NCBI GenBank assembly: GCA_021767325.1
Contig: JAASTM010000072.1
Span: 1-8,381 of the forward strand
DNA length: 8,381 nucleotides
From: Spirochaetales bacterium
GTDB taxonomy: Bacteria > Spirochaetota > Spirochaetia > DSM-16054 > Sediminispirochaetaceae
Direction of reading: 5' to 3'
Within the stretch, counting starts at the first letter, position 1, and each line of letters starts with the position of its first letter. Below, piece after piece: positions 1 through 7,343 of the stretch. Position numbers and translations under genes: made by a program. The notes beneath the pieces were generated by a model. That model saw only the letters and a program-made list of their open reading frames with translations. It ran no database searches and was not told the DNA's origin.

Positions 1-605
<605 letters not shown>

Positions 606-646
606 TCAAAATATTTTATCGTTAAATTCTTATTGTAGATGGTAAT

Positions 647-675
647 ACTATCATACGTATTAAGCAGAAGGTCAA
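647..675 (-). promoter_or_regulatory. Probable sigma-70-type promoter for eno
   Basis: On the minus strand, TTGACC (670-675, five of six matches to TTGACA) is followed after 17 nt by GATAGT (647-652, four of six matches to TATAAT). This predicts a transcript start near 640 and a leader of about 47 nt carrying the enolase Shine-Dalgarno. The region is AT-rich, as expected for a promoter. The -10 is mediocre, and the better hexamer TATGAT (650-655) overlaps it but lies only 14 nt from the -35. The call is by consensus only. Confidence 0.5.
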
Positions 676-723
676 GCCTAGCGAATATGATTTCATTCAT
701 TTAGTGAGGCCGTCCGCGAGCGC

Positions 724-753
724 TTGACCTGCGCTTTTAGTGCAAAGTATGAT
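724..753 (+). promoter_or_regulatory. Probable sigma-70-type promoter for the proS operon
   Basis: TTGACC (724-729) is separated by 18 nt from TATGAT (748-753); each box matches consensus at five of six positions. A start site about seven bases past the -10 falls near 760, only 2-3 nt before the proS ATG at 763, so the mRNA would be almost leaderless. A GGAA at 754-757 could act as a weak ribosome site if transcription starts further upstream. A second TATGAT at 686-691 has no recognisable -35. Confidence 0.5.
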
Positions 754-762
754 GGAAATGAT

Positions 763-2472
763 ATGAAATACACTCAGCTTTTCGGCAAAACTTTACGGAA
801 TGTGCATCATGGGGTCAAGAGTCAGGGTTTTGCCTATTTACTGCGGGGCGGTTTTGTCCGTACACACGGCCACGGCCTCTACTCCTATTTGCCGCTTGGG
901 AACCGGGTAGTCCGCAACCTGAAGCAGATAATCCGGGAAGAGATGGAGCGGCTCGACGGTCAGGAGGTAAATGTACCGCTGGTAAATCCGATCGAGATGT
1001 GGCAGAAAAGCGGCCGCGACCGCCTGGTCGGCAGTGACATGGTCCGCTTCAAGGACAGAACGGACCGCAACATGGTGCTGGCGCCGAGCCATGAGGAGGC
1101 GTTTGTCGATCTCGTGCGGGTGGGCCTGCGTTCATACCGCGATCTGCCGGCCTTCCTGTATCAATTTCAGACGAAATACCGCGATGAGGAGCGGATCCGC
1201 AACGGTCTGATACGAACCAAAGAGTTCCTGATGAAAGACGCCTACTCTTTTCACCGGTCCGCTTCCGATCTGAATAACTTTTTTCCAAAGGTCTTCGGTG
1301 CATATCAGCGGGTGTTTCAGCGCTGCGGATTGAATGTGCTGCCGGCCGAATCGGGAGTCGGATACATGGGCGGTCAGAAGGCGTATGAGTTCATGATTCC
1401 CTGTTCGATCGGTGAAGATATAATGGTAGAGTGTCCCAACTGCGGGTACCGGGCCAACAAGAGCGTAGCCATGGGGCTCAAGGATTTCCACACCGACACC
1501 CCGCAGGAGATGGAAGAGGTAGCGACTCCTAATTGTACCTCCATGGAGGACCTGGCGGAGTTCATGGGCCTGGAAAAGCATCATCTGGCTAAAACCATGA
1601 TCTTCAAGACCATGAATGGCCTGGTGATGGCCGTCGTGCGCGGAGACCACGAAGTGAGCCGGGAAAAGCTGACGCGATACCTCGGTGAGCCGGTGCTCGA
1701 CAAGGCGGACCAGCGGGAGGTTGAAGCCCTGGGTTTTGTGCCCGGATACCTGTCCCCCATCGGTGTGAACGGTGCTATCCCCCTGGTGGTAGACGGCACC
1801 GTCGCCAAATCGACTAATCTGGTGGTGGGTGCCAATAAAGAGGGTGTGCATCTGAAGAATGCAAACTTCGGTCGTGATTACGAATCGGCGAATGTGGCCG
1901 ACATTTCGATGATCAAACCGGAGAACAAATGCCTGCAGTGCGGCAGTCCGCTGCAGGAAGTCCGTGCCCTGGAGCTGGGGAATATATTCAAGCTGGACGA
2001 TTTCTATTCACGTTCTATGGGACTCTACTTTCAGGAGGAGAGCGGGAAAAAGGTGTACCCGTTTATGGGCTCTTATGGAATCGGAATCGGACGTTTGATG
2101 GGTGCGATCGCCGAACAGCTGCATGACAAGCGCGGCCTGCTCTGGCCGAGCAGAATTGCTCCGTTTCGTTTCTTTTTAATGGGAATCGGTAAGAGCGATT
2201 CGGTACGTCAGAAGGTGGATAAAATTTATGCCAAGTTCAGCGCGGATACCCTGCTCGATGACCGCAAGGAATCGCCGGGAGTAAAATTTCAGGATGCCGA
2301 GCTACTCGGGATTCCCTACCGGATAGTACTGTCGGCCAAACGCAACAGTGAAGACACGGTTGAGTTCTACAACCGCTATTCCCGGCAGAGCCGTCTGGTG
2401 CACATTGATGATGTCGAAACAACTATGAAAAAAATACTGGAAAACGACGAGTTACCCACACAAGGAGCTTGA
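763..2472 (+). CDS. proS: Prolyl-tRNA synthetase, bacterial type with editing insertion
   Basis: A cytoplasmic class II aminoacyl-tRNA synthetase that charges tRNA-Pro with proline; 569 residues from the ATG at 763, normal for the bacterial form. The catalytic core includes YSYLPLGNRV (40-49), the APSHEE loop (107-112), motif 2 around KYRDEERIRNGLIRTKEF (138-155) and motif 3 at GSYGIGIGR (436-444). Between motifs 2 and 3 lies the INS/YbaK-like editing domain (about 225-390), with Lys277 in LAKTMIF at the position of the known editing lysine and NLVVGANKEG at 352-361. Two CxxC pairs (Cys224/227 and Cys390/393) flank it. The C-terminal anticodon-binding domain has the typical LLDDRKESPGVKF (497-509). 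An in-frame TTG at 724 would add 13 residues, but it lies in the -35 box and the extension is not family-like. Odd points are Ser in place of the usual Thr in PTHEE, and RIRNG where RPRFG is common. It leads a probable three-gene operon. Confidence 0.96.
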   Translation: MKYTQLFGKTLRNVHHGVKSQGFAYLLRGGFVRTHGHGLYSYLPLGNRVVRNLKQIIREEMERLDGQEVNVPLVNPIEMWQKSGRDRLVGSDMVRFKDRTDRNMVLAPSHEEAFVDLVRVGLRSYRDLPAFLYQFQTKYRDEERIRNGLIRTKEFLMKDAYSFHRSASDLNNFFPKVFGAYQRVFQRCGLNVLPAESGVGYMGGQKAYEFMIPCSIGEDIMVECPNCGYRANKSVAMGLKDFHTDTPQEMEEVATPNCTSMEDLAEFMGLEKHHLAKTMIFKTMNGLVMAVVRGDHEVSREKLTRYLGEPVLDKADQREVEALGFVPGYLSPIGVNGAIPLVVDGTVAKSTNLVVGANKEGVHLKNANFGRDYESANVADISMIKPENKCLQCGSPLQEVRALELGNIFKLDDFYSRSMGLYFQEESGKKVYPFMGSYGIGIGRLMGAIAEQLHDKRGLLWPSRIAPFRFFLMGIGKSDSVRQKVDKIYAKFSADTLLDDRKESPGVKFQDAELLGIPYRIVLSAKRNSEDTVEFYNRYSRQSRLVHIDDVETTMKKILENDELPTQGA

Positions 2473-2480
2473 TTATTATG
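2462..2480 (+). promoter_or_regulatory. Shine-Dalgarno inside the proS tail that decides the next start
   Basis: AAGGAG at 2462-2467 lies in the last codons of proS, 10 nt before ATG 2478-2480. A TTG at 2469 in the same frame lies only 1 nt after the site and cannot be used with it, so the ATG is preferred. The layout suggests translational coupling to proS. Confidence 0.7.
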
Positions 2481-3437
2481 TCGGAAAAAAAGGAAGTACG
2501 TCCCACCGAACTAACTGAGGAGATAATAGATCAGATCATTTTCGGAATGGAGAACCAGCAGACCGAATACCTGTTCGACTTGAAGGAGGGCGAGCTGGTT
2601 CCCTCGGACGACCCGAGGATAGCGGCGGCCGAGGAGGAGCCTGAGGAGCGCTTCGTAGACCTGCCGAACTGGCGACCGGTCGACGGTTTTCATCTGATGG
2701 AGCGGTTTGTAGCCTTCATCAAGAATCCGATCTATCGTCAGGAGATGCGCGATGCATTGAACGGAGGGCGCGGTGTATTTCGGCGTTTCAAGGACGTATT
2801 AAAGCGGTACGAGCCGCTGGAACGCCAATGGTTCGCCTTCAAAGAGCGGGAGATGCGTCAGGTAGTACGGGACTGGTTCGCTGCGGTAACCGATTCAATC
2901 GCCCTAAGCCGCCTGGGAGAAGAGCCTGAGGAGACCGAGGATCTGGTACTCAGCGATTTTATCATCCAGAGCGGCACCGGTAAGTGGAAAGAGCGTATAC
3001 AGGAGGCAGCTGTATTGGCGATGAAGGAGTCGGTTCAGGATATCTCGGTAGCTCTGCGGGATTATCTGCTGGATACCGAGATTGCCGGCTGCCGGGAGAA
3101 TGAGCATAAGGAAATACTGTATGGCGAGACGCCGATGGGCGAGTTCGCCGGATGTGTGCTGGGAGTGTATGTCGCTTCGCAGTACAGTACTGTTCTGGAT
3201 CTGCGCTTTATCTATGTGGAGCCCCAATTCCGCGGGTTGGGATTATCCCGCCTGTTTATCGACCGGGCAATCGAGATGGCCTCTAAAAACGGGGTGAGTC
3301 AGGTCGTAATCGACCTGCTGGGGAAAACTCTCTTCCTGCAGGATGACCTGGAGGAACGTGGTTTTCGGGAGTTCGGGCGCCGCTATGCTCTTAGTGTGGA
3401 TGTCCCGGCCGATGAAAGTGATCAGGAAGCGGAGTAA
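2478..3437 (+). CDS. UPF0158-family domain fused to a GNAT acetyltransferase domain, function unknown
   Basis: A 319-residue, acidic, probably cytoplasmic protein with no signal peptide or membrane span. Residues about 11-138 resemble the uncharacterised UPF0158 family: an N-terminal part with EYLFDLKEGELV (30-41), then the helical core with FIKNPIYRQEM (80-90), ALNGGRGVFRRFKDVL (93-108) and the WFAFKEREM segment (118-126). A charged linker (about 140-158) leads to a GNAT-type fold. That domain has the acetyl-CoA pyrophosphate loop QFRGLG (250-255, pattern Q-x-x-G-x-G) after the strand LRFIYVEP (242-249), and LEERGFREFG (291-300) in the usual C-terminal position. This predicts acetyl or acyl transfer from a CoA donor; the acceptor is unknown. 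It begins 5 nt after proS and ends 3 nt before the next gene. The GNAT call is firm, the UPF0158 call likely. Any link to tRNA charging rests only on position. Confidence 0.8.
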   Translation: MSEKKEVRPTELTEEIIDQIIFGMENQQTEYLFDLKEGELVPSDDPRIAAAEEEPEERFVDLPNWRPVDGFHLMERFVAFIKNPIYRQEMRDALNGGRGVFRRFKDVLKRYEPLERQWFAFKEREMRQVVRDWFAAVTDSIALSRLGEEPEETEDLVLSDFIIQSGTGKWKERIQEAAVLAMKESVQDISVALRDYLLDTEIAGCRENEHKEILYGETPMGEFAGCVLGVYVASQYSTVLDLRFIYVEPQFRGLGLSRLFIDRAIEMASKNGVSQVVIDLLGKTLFLQDDLEERGFREFGRRYALSVDVPADESDQEAE

Positions 3438-3440
3438 GGC

Positions 3441-3956
3441 ATGCTGAAGTTGACATTTGTAGTAAAAGAAATAGATCCGGATACCCTGGCTCTCAAGCTT
3501 CACAACGGGTTTCGGTTTATATTCGGAGTTTTGGCTGTGATCATACTCAGCAGCTTAGTTGTTACCGCCTCGAACGAAGGCGGCGAGCTGCTACCGATAG
3601 TGTTAGTTGTAGTGTTCACCCTGATCGCTCTGTATAACGAGAGCTGGTATTTCCACAAGTCCGGAGGGCAAGTCAAGCACCTGCACGGTCTGCTGCTGCT
3701 GTCCGCAACCACCACCTTCGCGGCGGAGGATATCGAGAGCGTAGAGGTCAAATCTTTCCGCAAGGGCAGCGTTTCTCCGCAGCCCAGTGAGAAGAAACGC
3801 TTCTTTCAACGCGACCTGATGACCCTCAGTCTTATATTTTCCAGCGGCCAGAAGAAGGACATTGAAATTACCGAGGCAAAAAATAAGACGGCCCTTCAGA
3901 GAAAGGCCGCCGCTATTTCCGACTTCATGAACATCAGCTACCATTCGGAAGCCTAA
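3441..3956 (+). CDS. Small two-helix membrane protein, function unknown
   Basis: I do not recognise this 171-residue protein. It has a short N-terminal segment (1-24), two hydrophobic helices (about 25-43, containing IFGVLAVIILSSLVV, and about 50-66, containing LLPIVLVVVFTLIAL) separated by a short NEGG turn, and a soluble C-terminal region of about 100 residues. With a hairpin of two helices, both ends should lie on the same side, probably in the cytoplasm. The C-terminal part alternates short hydrophobic strands with basic stretches (SFRKG, SEKKR, GQKKD) and ends in a helix, which vaguely recalls bacterial PH-like domains; this is only a resemblance. The ATG has a good GGAG site (3431-3434, gap 6 nt) overlapping the end of the preceding gene. 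It is the last gene of the probable proS operon. Operon position, spacing and clear membrane segments support a real gene. Confidence 0.8.
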   Translation: MLKLTFVVKEIDPDTLALKLHNGFRFIFGVLAVIILSSLVVTASNEGGELLPIVLVVVFTLIALYNESWYFHKSGGQVKHLHGLLLLSATTTFAAEDIESVEVKSFRKGSVSPQPSEKKRFFQRDLMTLSLIFSSGQKKDIEITEAKNKTALQRKAAAISDFMNISYHSEA

Positions 3957-4002
3957 CCGGCTCTATGCGAGCCGGCCTCCAAAGGCTCGGCTATTCGAGC
4001 CG
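3957..4002. terminator. GC-rich hairpins between convergent operons, probable bidirectional terminator
   Basis: Directly after the TAA of the membrane-protein gene, CCGGCTC (3957-3963) and GAGCCGG (3969-3975) form a 7-bp stem with a 5-nt loop. A second stem, GGCTCG (3984-3989) with CGAGCC (3996-4001), contains the oppF TAG in its loop and on the minus strand is followed by TTT. Neither stem has a proper run of T, so intrinsic termination may be weak or factor-assisted. Location between convergent genes supports the call. Confidence 0.5.
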
Positions 4003-5013
4003 TGCCAGGTCCTCCTGCTTGTAATACAGGTAGCAGGCTACCTGGTGATCGGTATCGGCCTCCAGCAGCTGGGGTATATGGTTTTTGCATACCTCCATAC
4101 GGTGGGGGCAGCGGTCGTAGAAGTAGCAGCCCACCCGCTCCTGGTCGGGGGAGGGAACGTCGCCTTCCAGCACTATCCGCTTTCGCTCCCGCTCGATCTT
4201 CGGATCAGGGATAGGGGCAGCGGAAAACAGCGCTTTGGTATAGGGGTGCAGGGGCTGTTTGTAGAGGCTCTTGGCGTTGGCAATTTCCACTACTTTTCCC
4301 AGGTACATAACCGCCACGCGGTTGCTCACATACTCGATAACCGACAGGTCGTGGGCGATGAACATGTAGGTCAGGTCGAACTCGTCCTGCAGTTCCAGGA
4401 ACAGGTTCAGGATCTGCGCCTGGATGGATACGTCCAGGGCGCTGACCGGCTCGTCAGCCAGAATCACCTTGGGGTTCAGTGCCAGTGCACGGGCGATGCC
4501 GATGCGCTGGCGCTGGCCGCCGGAGAACTCATGGGGATACCGGTTTTTGAAGTAGCGTGAGAGGCCGACGCGCTCCATCAGCCCTTCCACCCGCTGTTCC
4601 ATCTCCTTTCTATCCATATCCAGCAGCTTACGGGTGCGGTAAATATCAAGGGGTTCGCGGATGATGTCGTTTACGATCATGCGCGGATTCAGCGAGGCGT
4701 AGGGATCCTGGAACACCATCTGGATCTCGCGCCGGGTCTTCAGCAGCTCGAACTGCGACAGTTTAGTGAGGTCTTTTCCCTCGAAGAGAACCTCGCCGGC
4801 CGTCGGTTCATAGAGCTGAGCAATCGCCCGGGCGGTGGTCGATTTTCCGCAGCCGGATTCACCCACGACTCCGAGGGTTTCCCCTTTTCGCAGGGTCAGA
4901 TCTACTCCGTCTACTGCTCGAATTGCGCCGACCTGCCGCTTGAATATAATCCCGTCTTCTATCGGAAAGTGCATTTTGAGATCTTTTGTCTCTAGTAAAA
5001 CATCGTGTTTCAT
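3991..5013 (-). CDS. oppF: Oligopeptide/dipeptide ABC transporter ATP-binding protein OppF-like
   Basis: One of two ATPases that power peptide import on the cytoplasmic face of the membrane; 340 residues, typical for the family. It shows Walker [10 protein letters not shown] (51-59), the Q-loop in [11 protein letters not shown] (100-110), signature SGGQRQR (164-170), Walker B VILADE (183-188) with catalytic Glu188, the D-loop SALD, and the switch His221 in IAHDLS. After the ATPase domain comes the Opp/Dpp C-terminal region, starting near HPYTKAL (256-262) and holding four cysteines, Cys296, Cys302, Cys309 and Cys327, in the family spacing that binds an iron-sulfur cluster in characterised relatives. 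The ATG has GAGGAG 9 nt upstream, overlapping the oppD TGA, which implies translational coupling. It is the last gene of the operon. Opp versus Dpp cannot be decided without the substrate-binding protein. Confidence 0.93.
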   Translation of the reverse strand: MKHDVLLETKDLKMHFPIEDGIIFKRQVGAIRAVDGVDLTLRKGETLGVVGESGCGKSTTARAIAQLYEPTAGEVLFEGKDLTKLSQFELLKTRREIQMVFQDPYASLNPRMIVNDIIREPLDIYRTRKLLDMDRKEMEQRVEGLMERVGLSRYFKNRYPHEFSGGQRQRIGIARALALNPKVILADEPVSALDVSIQAQILNLFLELQDEFDLTYMFIAHDLSVIEYVSNRVAVMYLGKVVEIANAKSLYKQPLHPYTKALFSAAPIPDPKIERERKRIVLEGDVPSPDQERVGCYFYDRCPHRMEVCKNHIPQLLEADTDHQVACYLYYKQEDLARLE

Positions 5014-5026
5014 CTGTTCAAACTCC

Positions 5027-6016
5027 TCATGAATAAAGCCAGCAGCTTACTCTGCGCGGGTTGCCCGAGCTGCCTGTGGATTTTTCCTCGTCGGGATACT
5101 TGTTTTTGCAGATATCCATTGCGTGCGGACAGCGCGGGTAAAAGGGGCAGCAGTCCGGCAGGTCGATTAGGTTAGGCGGCTGGCCGGGGATAGAAGAGAG
5201 CTTCTGGCCGGTTTTCTTGTCCAGCCGGGGCACCGAGGCAATCAGCCCCTGGGTATAGGGGTGCTTGGGTTCCTCGAACAGATCGTCGGTATTGGCCTCT
5301 TCGATGATTCGTCCGGCGTACATAACGGCAATCCGGTCACACATACCGGCTACAACTCCCAGGTCGTGGGTAATCATTATTAGCGAGGTGCCCAGGCGAT
5401 CCGAAAGCTCTTGCATGATCTCGAGGATCTGGGCCTGAATGGTTACATCCAGGGCGGTAGTCGGTTCGTCGGCAATCAGCACCTGCGGATTACAGCTGAG
5501 GGCCATCGCGATCATTACCCTCTGACGCATACCCCCGGAAAACTGGTGCGGATAACTGTCAATGCGTTTTTCCGGCTTGGGGATGCCGACCATGCGCAGC
5601 ATATCGATGGATCGATTCCGGGCTTCGGCCTTGCTGGTACCCTGGTGCAGCACGATGGTTTCGATCATCTGGGTCGAAATTTTCAAAAAGGGATTCAGGC
5701 TGGTCATCGGATCCTGAAAAATCATGGAAATCTTGTTTCCGCGAATAGTGCGCAGCTTAGACTGCGGCAGTTTCAGGATATCGGTCCCTTCCAGTTTCAC
5801 ACTCCCGCCGACAATTTTTCCCGGGGGAGAGGGAATCAGACGCAGCAGCGACAGATTGGTCACCGACTTACCCGATCCCGATTCGCCGACGATACCCAGC
5901 GATTCCTTTCGCTTCAAGGAGAAAGAGACGCCATCGACCGCTTTTACGGTACCATCGTCGGTTTTAAAGTATGTCTTCAAGTCTTCGACTTGCAGTATAT
6001 TTGCTTCTTCACTCAT
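5027..6016 (-). CDS. oppD: Oligopeptide/dipeptide ABC transporter ATP-binding protein OppD-like
   Basis: The partner ATPase of the gene downstream; the two would form the heterodimeric nucleotide-binding unit of the importer. It has 329 residues with Walker A GESGSGKS (44-51), the Q-loop in [11 protein letters not shown] (99-109), signature SGGMRQR (160-166), Walker B VLIADE (179-184) with Glu184, and the switch His217 in MITHDLG. The C-terminal region contains HPYTQGL (252-258) and the cysteine set Cys290, Cys296, Cys303 and Cys325 (with an extra Cys289), the pattern of the Opp/Dpp C-terminal domain. SGSGKSVT in Walker A and [11 protein letters not shown] are typical of OppD/DppD rather than OppF/DppF. 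The ATG lies 23 nt after oppC, with a moderate AGAGG site about 10 nt upstream. Both ATP sites appear intact, so there is no sign of a degenerate half. Confidence 0.93.
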   Translation of the reverse strand: MSEEANILQVEDLKTYFKTDDGTVKAVDGVSFSLKRKESLGIVGESGSGKSVTNLSLLRLIPSPPGKIVGGSVKLEGTDILKLPQSKLRTIRGNKISMIFQDPMTSLNPFLKISTQMIETIVLHQGTSKAEARNRSIDMLRMVGIPKPEKRIDSYPHQFSGGMRQRVMIAMALSCNPQVLIADEPTTALDVTIQAQILEIMQELSDRLGTSLIMITHDLGVVAGMCDRIAVMYAGRIIEEANTDDLFEEPKHPYTQGLIASVPRLDKKTGQKLSSIPGQPPNLIDLPDCCPFYPRCPHAMDICKNKYPDEEKSTGSSGNPRRVSCWLYS

Positions 6017-6039
6017 CTAGTGGTTTCCTCTCTTGAACC

Positions 6040-7332
6040 TTACAGTTTGTTTTTACTCTGTGGATCGAATGCATCCCGCAGACCATCGCCGAGAAAGTTC
6101 ATTGCGAACAGGAAAATGGTCATCGCAGCCGCCGGGAAGAACAGTCTCCACGGGTAAGCCCGCATCCCCTCGACCGCATCACCGATAAGGGATCCCCAGG
6201 AGGCGTACGGGGCTGAAATACCGAGCCCCAGGAAGGAGAGAAAGGCCTCCATCTGGATGAATACCGGAATACGCAGAGTAGTGTAGACGATGATTATGCC
6301 GAAGGTGTTCGGAACCAGATGCCGGAATATAATTCTTGCCGAACTGGCGCCCATCGAACGGGCCGCTTCTACGTATTCGGAGTTCTTCAGGGAGATGATC
6401 TGTCCGCGGACGACACGGGCAACTGTCAGCCAGCTGACCAGTGACAGGGCTACGAACATCAGGATGATACTCCGCCCGAACAACGCCATTAGAATGATGA
6501 CCAGCATCATATACGGCATACTGTAGAGGATATCTACCACCCGCATGATGATGTAGTCGGTCTTACCGCCTACGTACCCGGCGATGGCGCCGAAGAACAG
6601 GCCGATGAATACCGAGGTAATACCACCGATAAGCCCGATAGCGATTGACATCTGACCGCCCCAGATGGTGCGGGCCAGCATATCGCGTCCGAGGTAGTCG
6701 GTTCCAAACAGATATCTACGCTCGTGTATTTTAACCTCTTCACCGTCGATCATCTCGGTTTCGGTTTCGATCAGGTGTCGCATCTCCTCTATTTCGGACA
6801 GCTCTTTTTCATTCAGCTCGACGCGGCCCTCCGCGATTGCAAGGTCGCGGCGCTCGCGGGTGACCTTGCGCTCGGCATCGGCAATGGTATCCTTCTCTTT
6901 ACGGGTGATCTCTTCGCCGCCGGGAGAGGAGGGGGCGGTGGCCTTCGCCCGCGCATTCTCGATAGCCTTCTCAATCAGCTCACGATCTTCGGCAGTCCAG
7001 TCGACCCGTCCCTCTTTGGCGGCCAGAGTCGAGAGCTCGGTTATCTTGCGCTCTAACATCTGTTCACCGGCGGTCCGTGCGAATGACGGCGGCAGGTGGA
7101 TGTGGCTCATCTGCTGCTCTTTATAACTGTAAATCGGCAGAATCGGTGCCAACAGCGACACCAGGGCGTATAGCAGTACTATTACCAGTCCGGCAATGGC
7201 CGCTTTATTCTTTTTCAGTCGTCGCCAGGCGTCTTTATATAAACTGGTTCCCTTTACCGGTTGATTGAACTCATTTGTGGCCTGCAAGCCTTCCTGCAGT
7301 TTGCTGTCTTGGTTATGTTCGTTGGTGCTCAC
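6040..7332 (-). CDS. oppC: Peptide ABC transporter permease OppC-like, with a large extracytoplasmic insert
   Basis: An inner-membrane permease of a peptide importer, pairing with the upstream OppB. At 430 residues it is well above the roughly 300 usual for OppC/DppC. It has a cytoplasmic N-terminus with DAWRRLKKNKAA (34-45), TM1 at about 46-67, then the family hallmark GTDYLGRDMLAR (210-221), and further helices at about 228-252, 270-286, 288-306, 343-360 and 398-416. The EAA loop that docks on the ATPase is EAARSMGASSARIIFRHLVPN near 322-342. The surplus lies at about 82-206, between the loop motif HLPPS and GTDYLGRD. It is highly charged, helical in character, contains a duplicated unit and should be extracytoplasmic. 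The start is GTG, supported by GGGAG 7 nt upstream overlapping the oppB stop; the next gene follows after 23 nt. The reading frame is continuous through the insert, so it is not a frameshift artefact. Confidence 0.92.
   Translation of the reverse strand: MSTNEHNQDSKLQEGLQATNEFNQPVKGTSLYKDAWRRLKKNKAAIAGLVIVLLYALVSLLAPILPIYSYKEQQMSHIHLPPSFARTAGEQMLERKITELSTLAAKEGRVDWTAEDRELIEKAIENARAKATAPSSPGGEEITRKEKDTIADAERKVTRERRDLAIAEGRVELNEKELSEIEEMRHLIETETEMIDGEEVKIHERRYLFGTDYLGRDMLARTIWGGQMSIAIGLIGGITSVFIGLFFGAIAGYVGGKTDYIIMRVVDILYSMPYMMLVIILMALFGRSIILMFVALSLVSWLTVARVVRGQIISLKNSEYVEAARSMGASSARIIFRHLVPNTFGIIIVYTTLRIPVFIQMEAFLSFLGLGISAPYASWGSLIGDAVEGMRAYPWRLFFPAAAMTIFLFAMNFLGDGLRDAFDPQSKNKL
6778..7053 (-). 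repeat. Two degenerate protein repeats within the OppC insert
   Basis: Within OppC, residues 94-124 and 154-185 align: ERKIT then LAAKEGRV in the first, ERKVT then LAIAEGRV in the second, each followed by an acidic helical stretch. The units are offset by about 60 residues and need a one-residue gap. At DNA level only short blocks such as CTTGCGCTC (plus strand, 7045-7053 and 6865-6873) are still identical, so the duplication is old or under weak constraint. Confidence 0.65.
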
Positions 7333-7343
7333 GGTTCAACTCC

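Noticed and set aside
650..655. Minus-strand TATGAT as the eno -10 box
   Set aside because: It is closer to consensus than GATAGT but lies only 14 nt from the -35, too short for normal sigma-70 spacing.
724..762. TTG start giving a 13-residue longer ProRS
   Set aside because: The TTG is part of a good -35 box, there is no ribosome site before it, and family members begin at the MKYTQLF-type N-terminus.
1132..1851. 239-residue open frame on the minus strand inside proS
   Set aside because: It is antisense to a well-supported synthetase, has low-complexity His/Gln-rich content and no family features, so it is a shadow frame.
4045..4560. 171-residue plus-strand open frame inside oppF
   Set aside because: It is antisense to the OppF ATPase and cysteine domain, with no Shine-Dalgarno or recognisable domain.
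5411..6157. 248-residue open frame on the plus strand across oppD and the oppC end
   Set aside because: It lies opposite conserved ATPase motifs and runs through the oppD/oppC junction; composition is typical of an antisense shadow.
6715..7089. OppC insert as a frameshift or fusion artefact
   Set aside because: The frame is open throughout, conserved permease motifs resume in the same frame after it, and composition is similar to flanking sequence.
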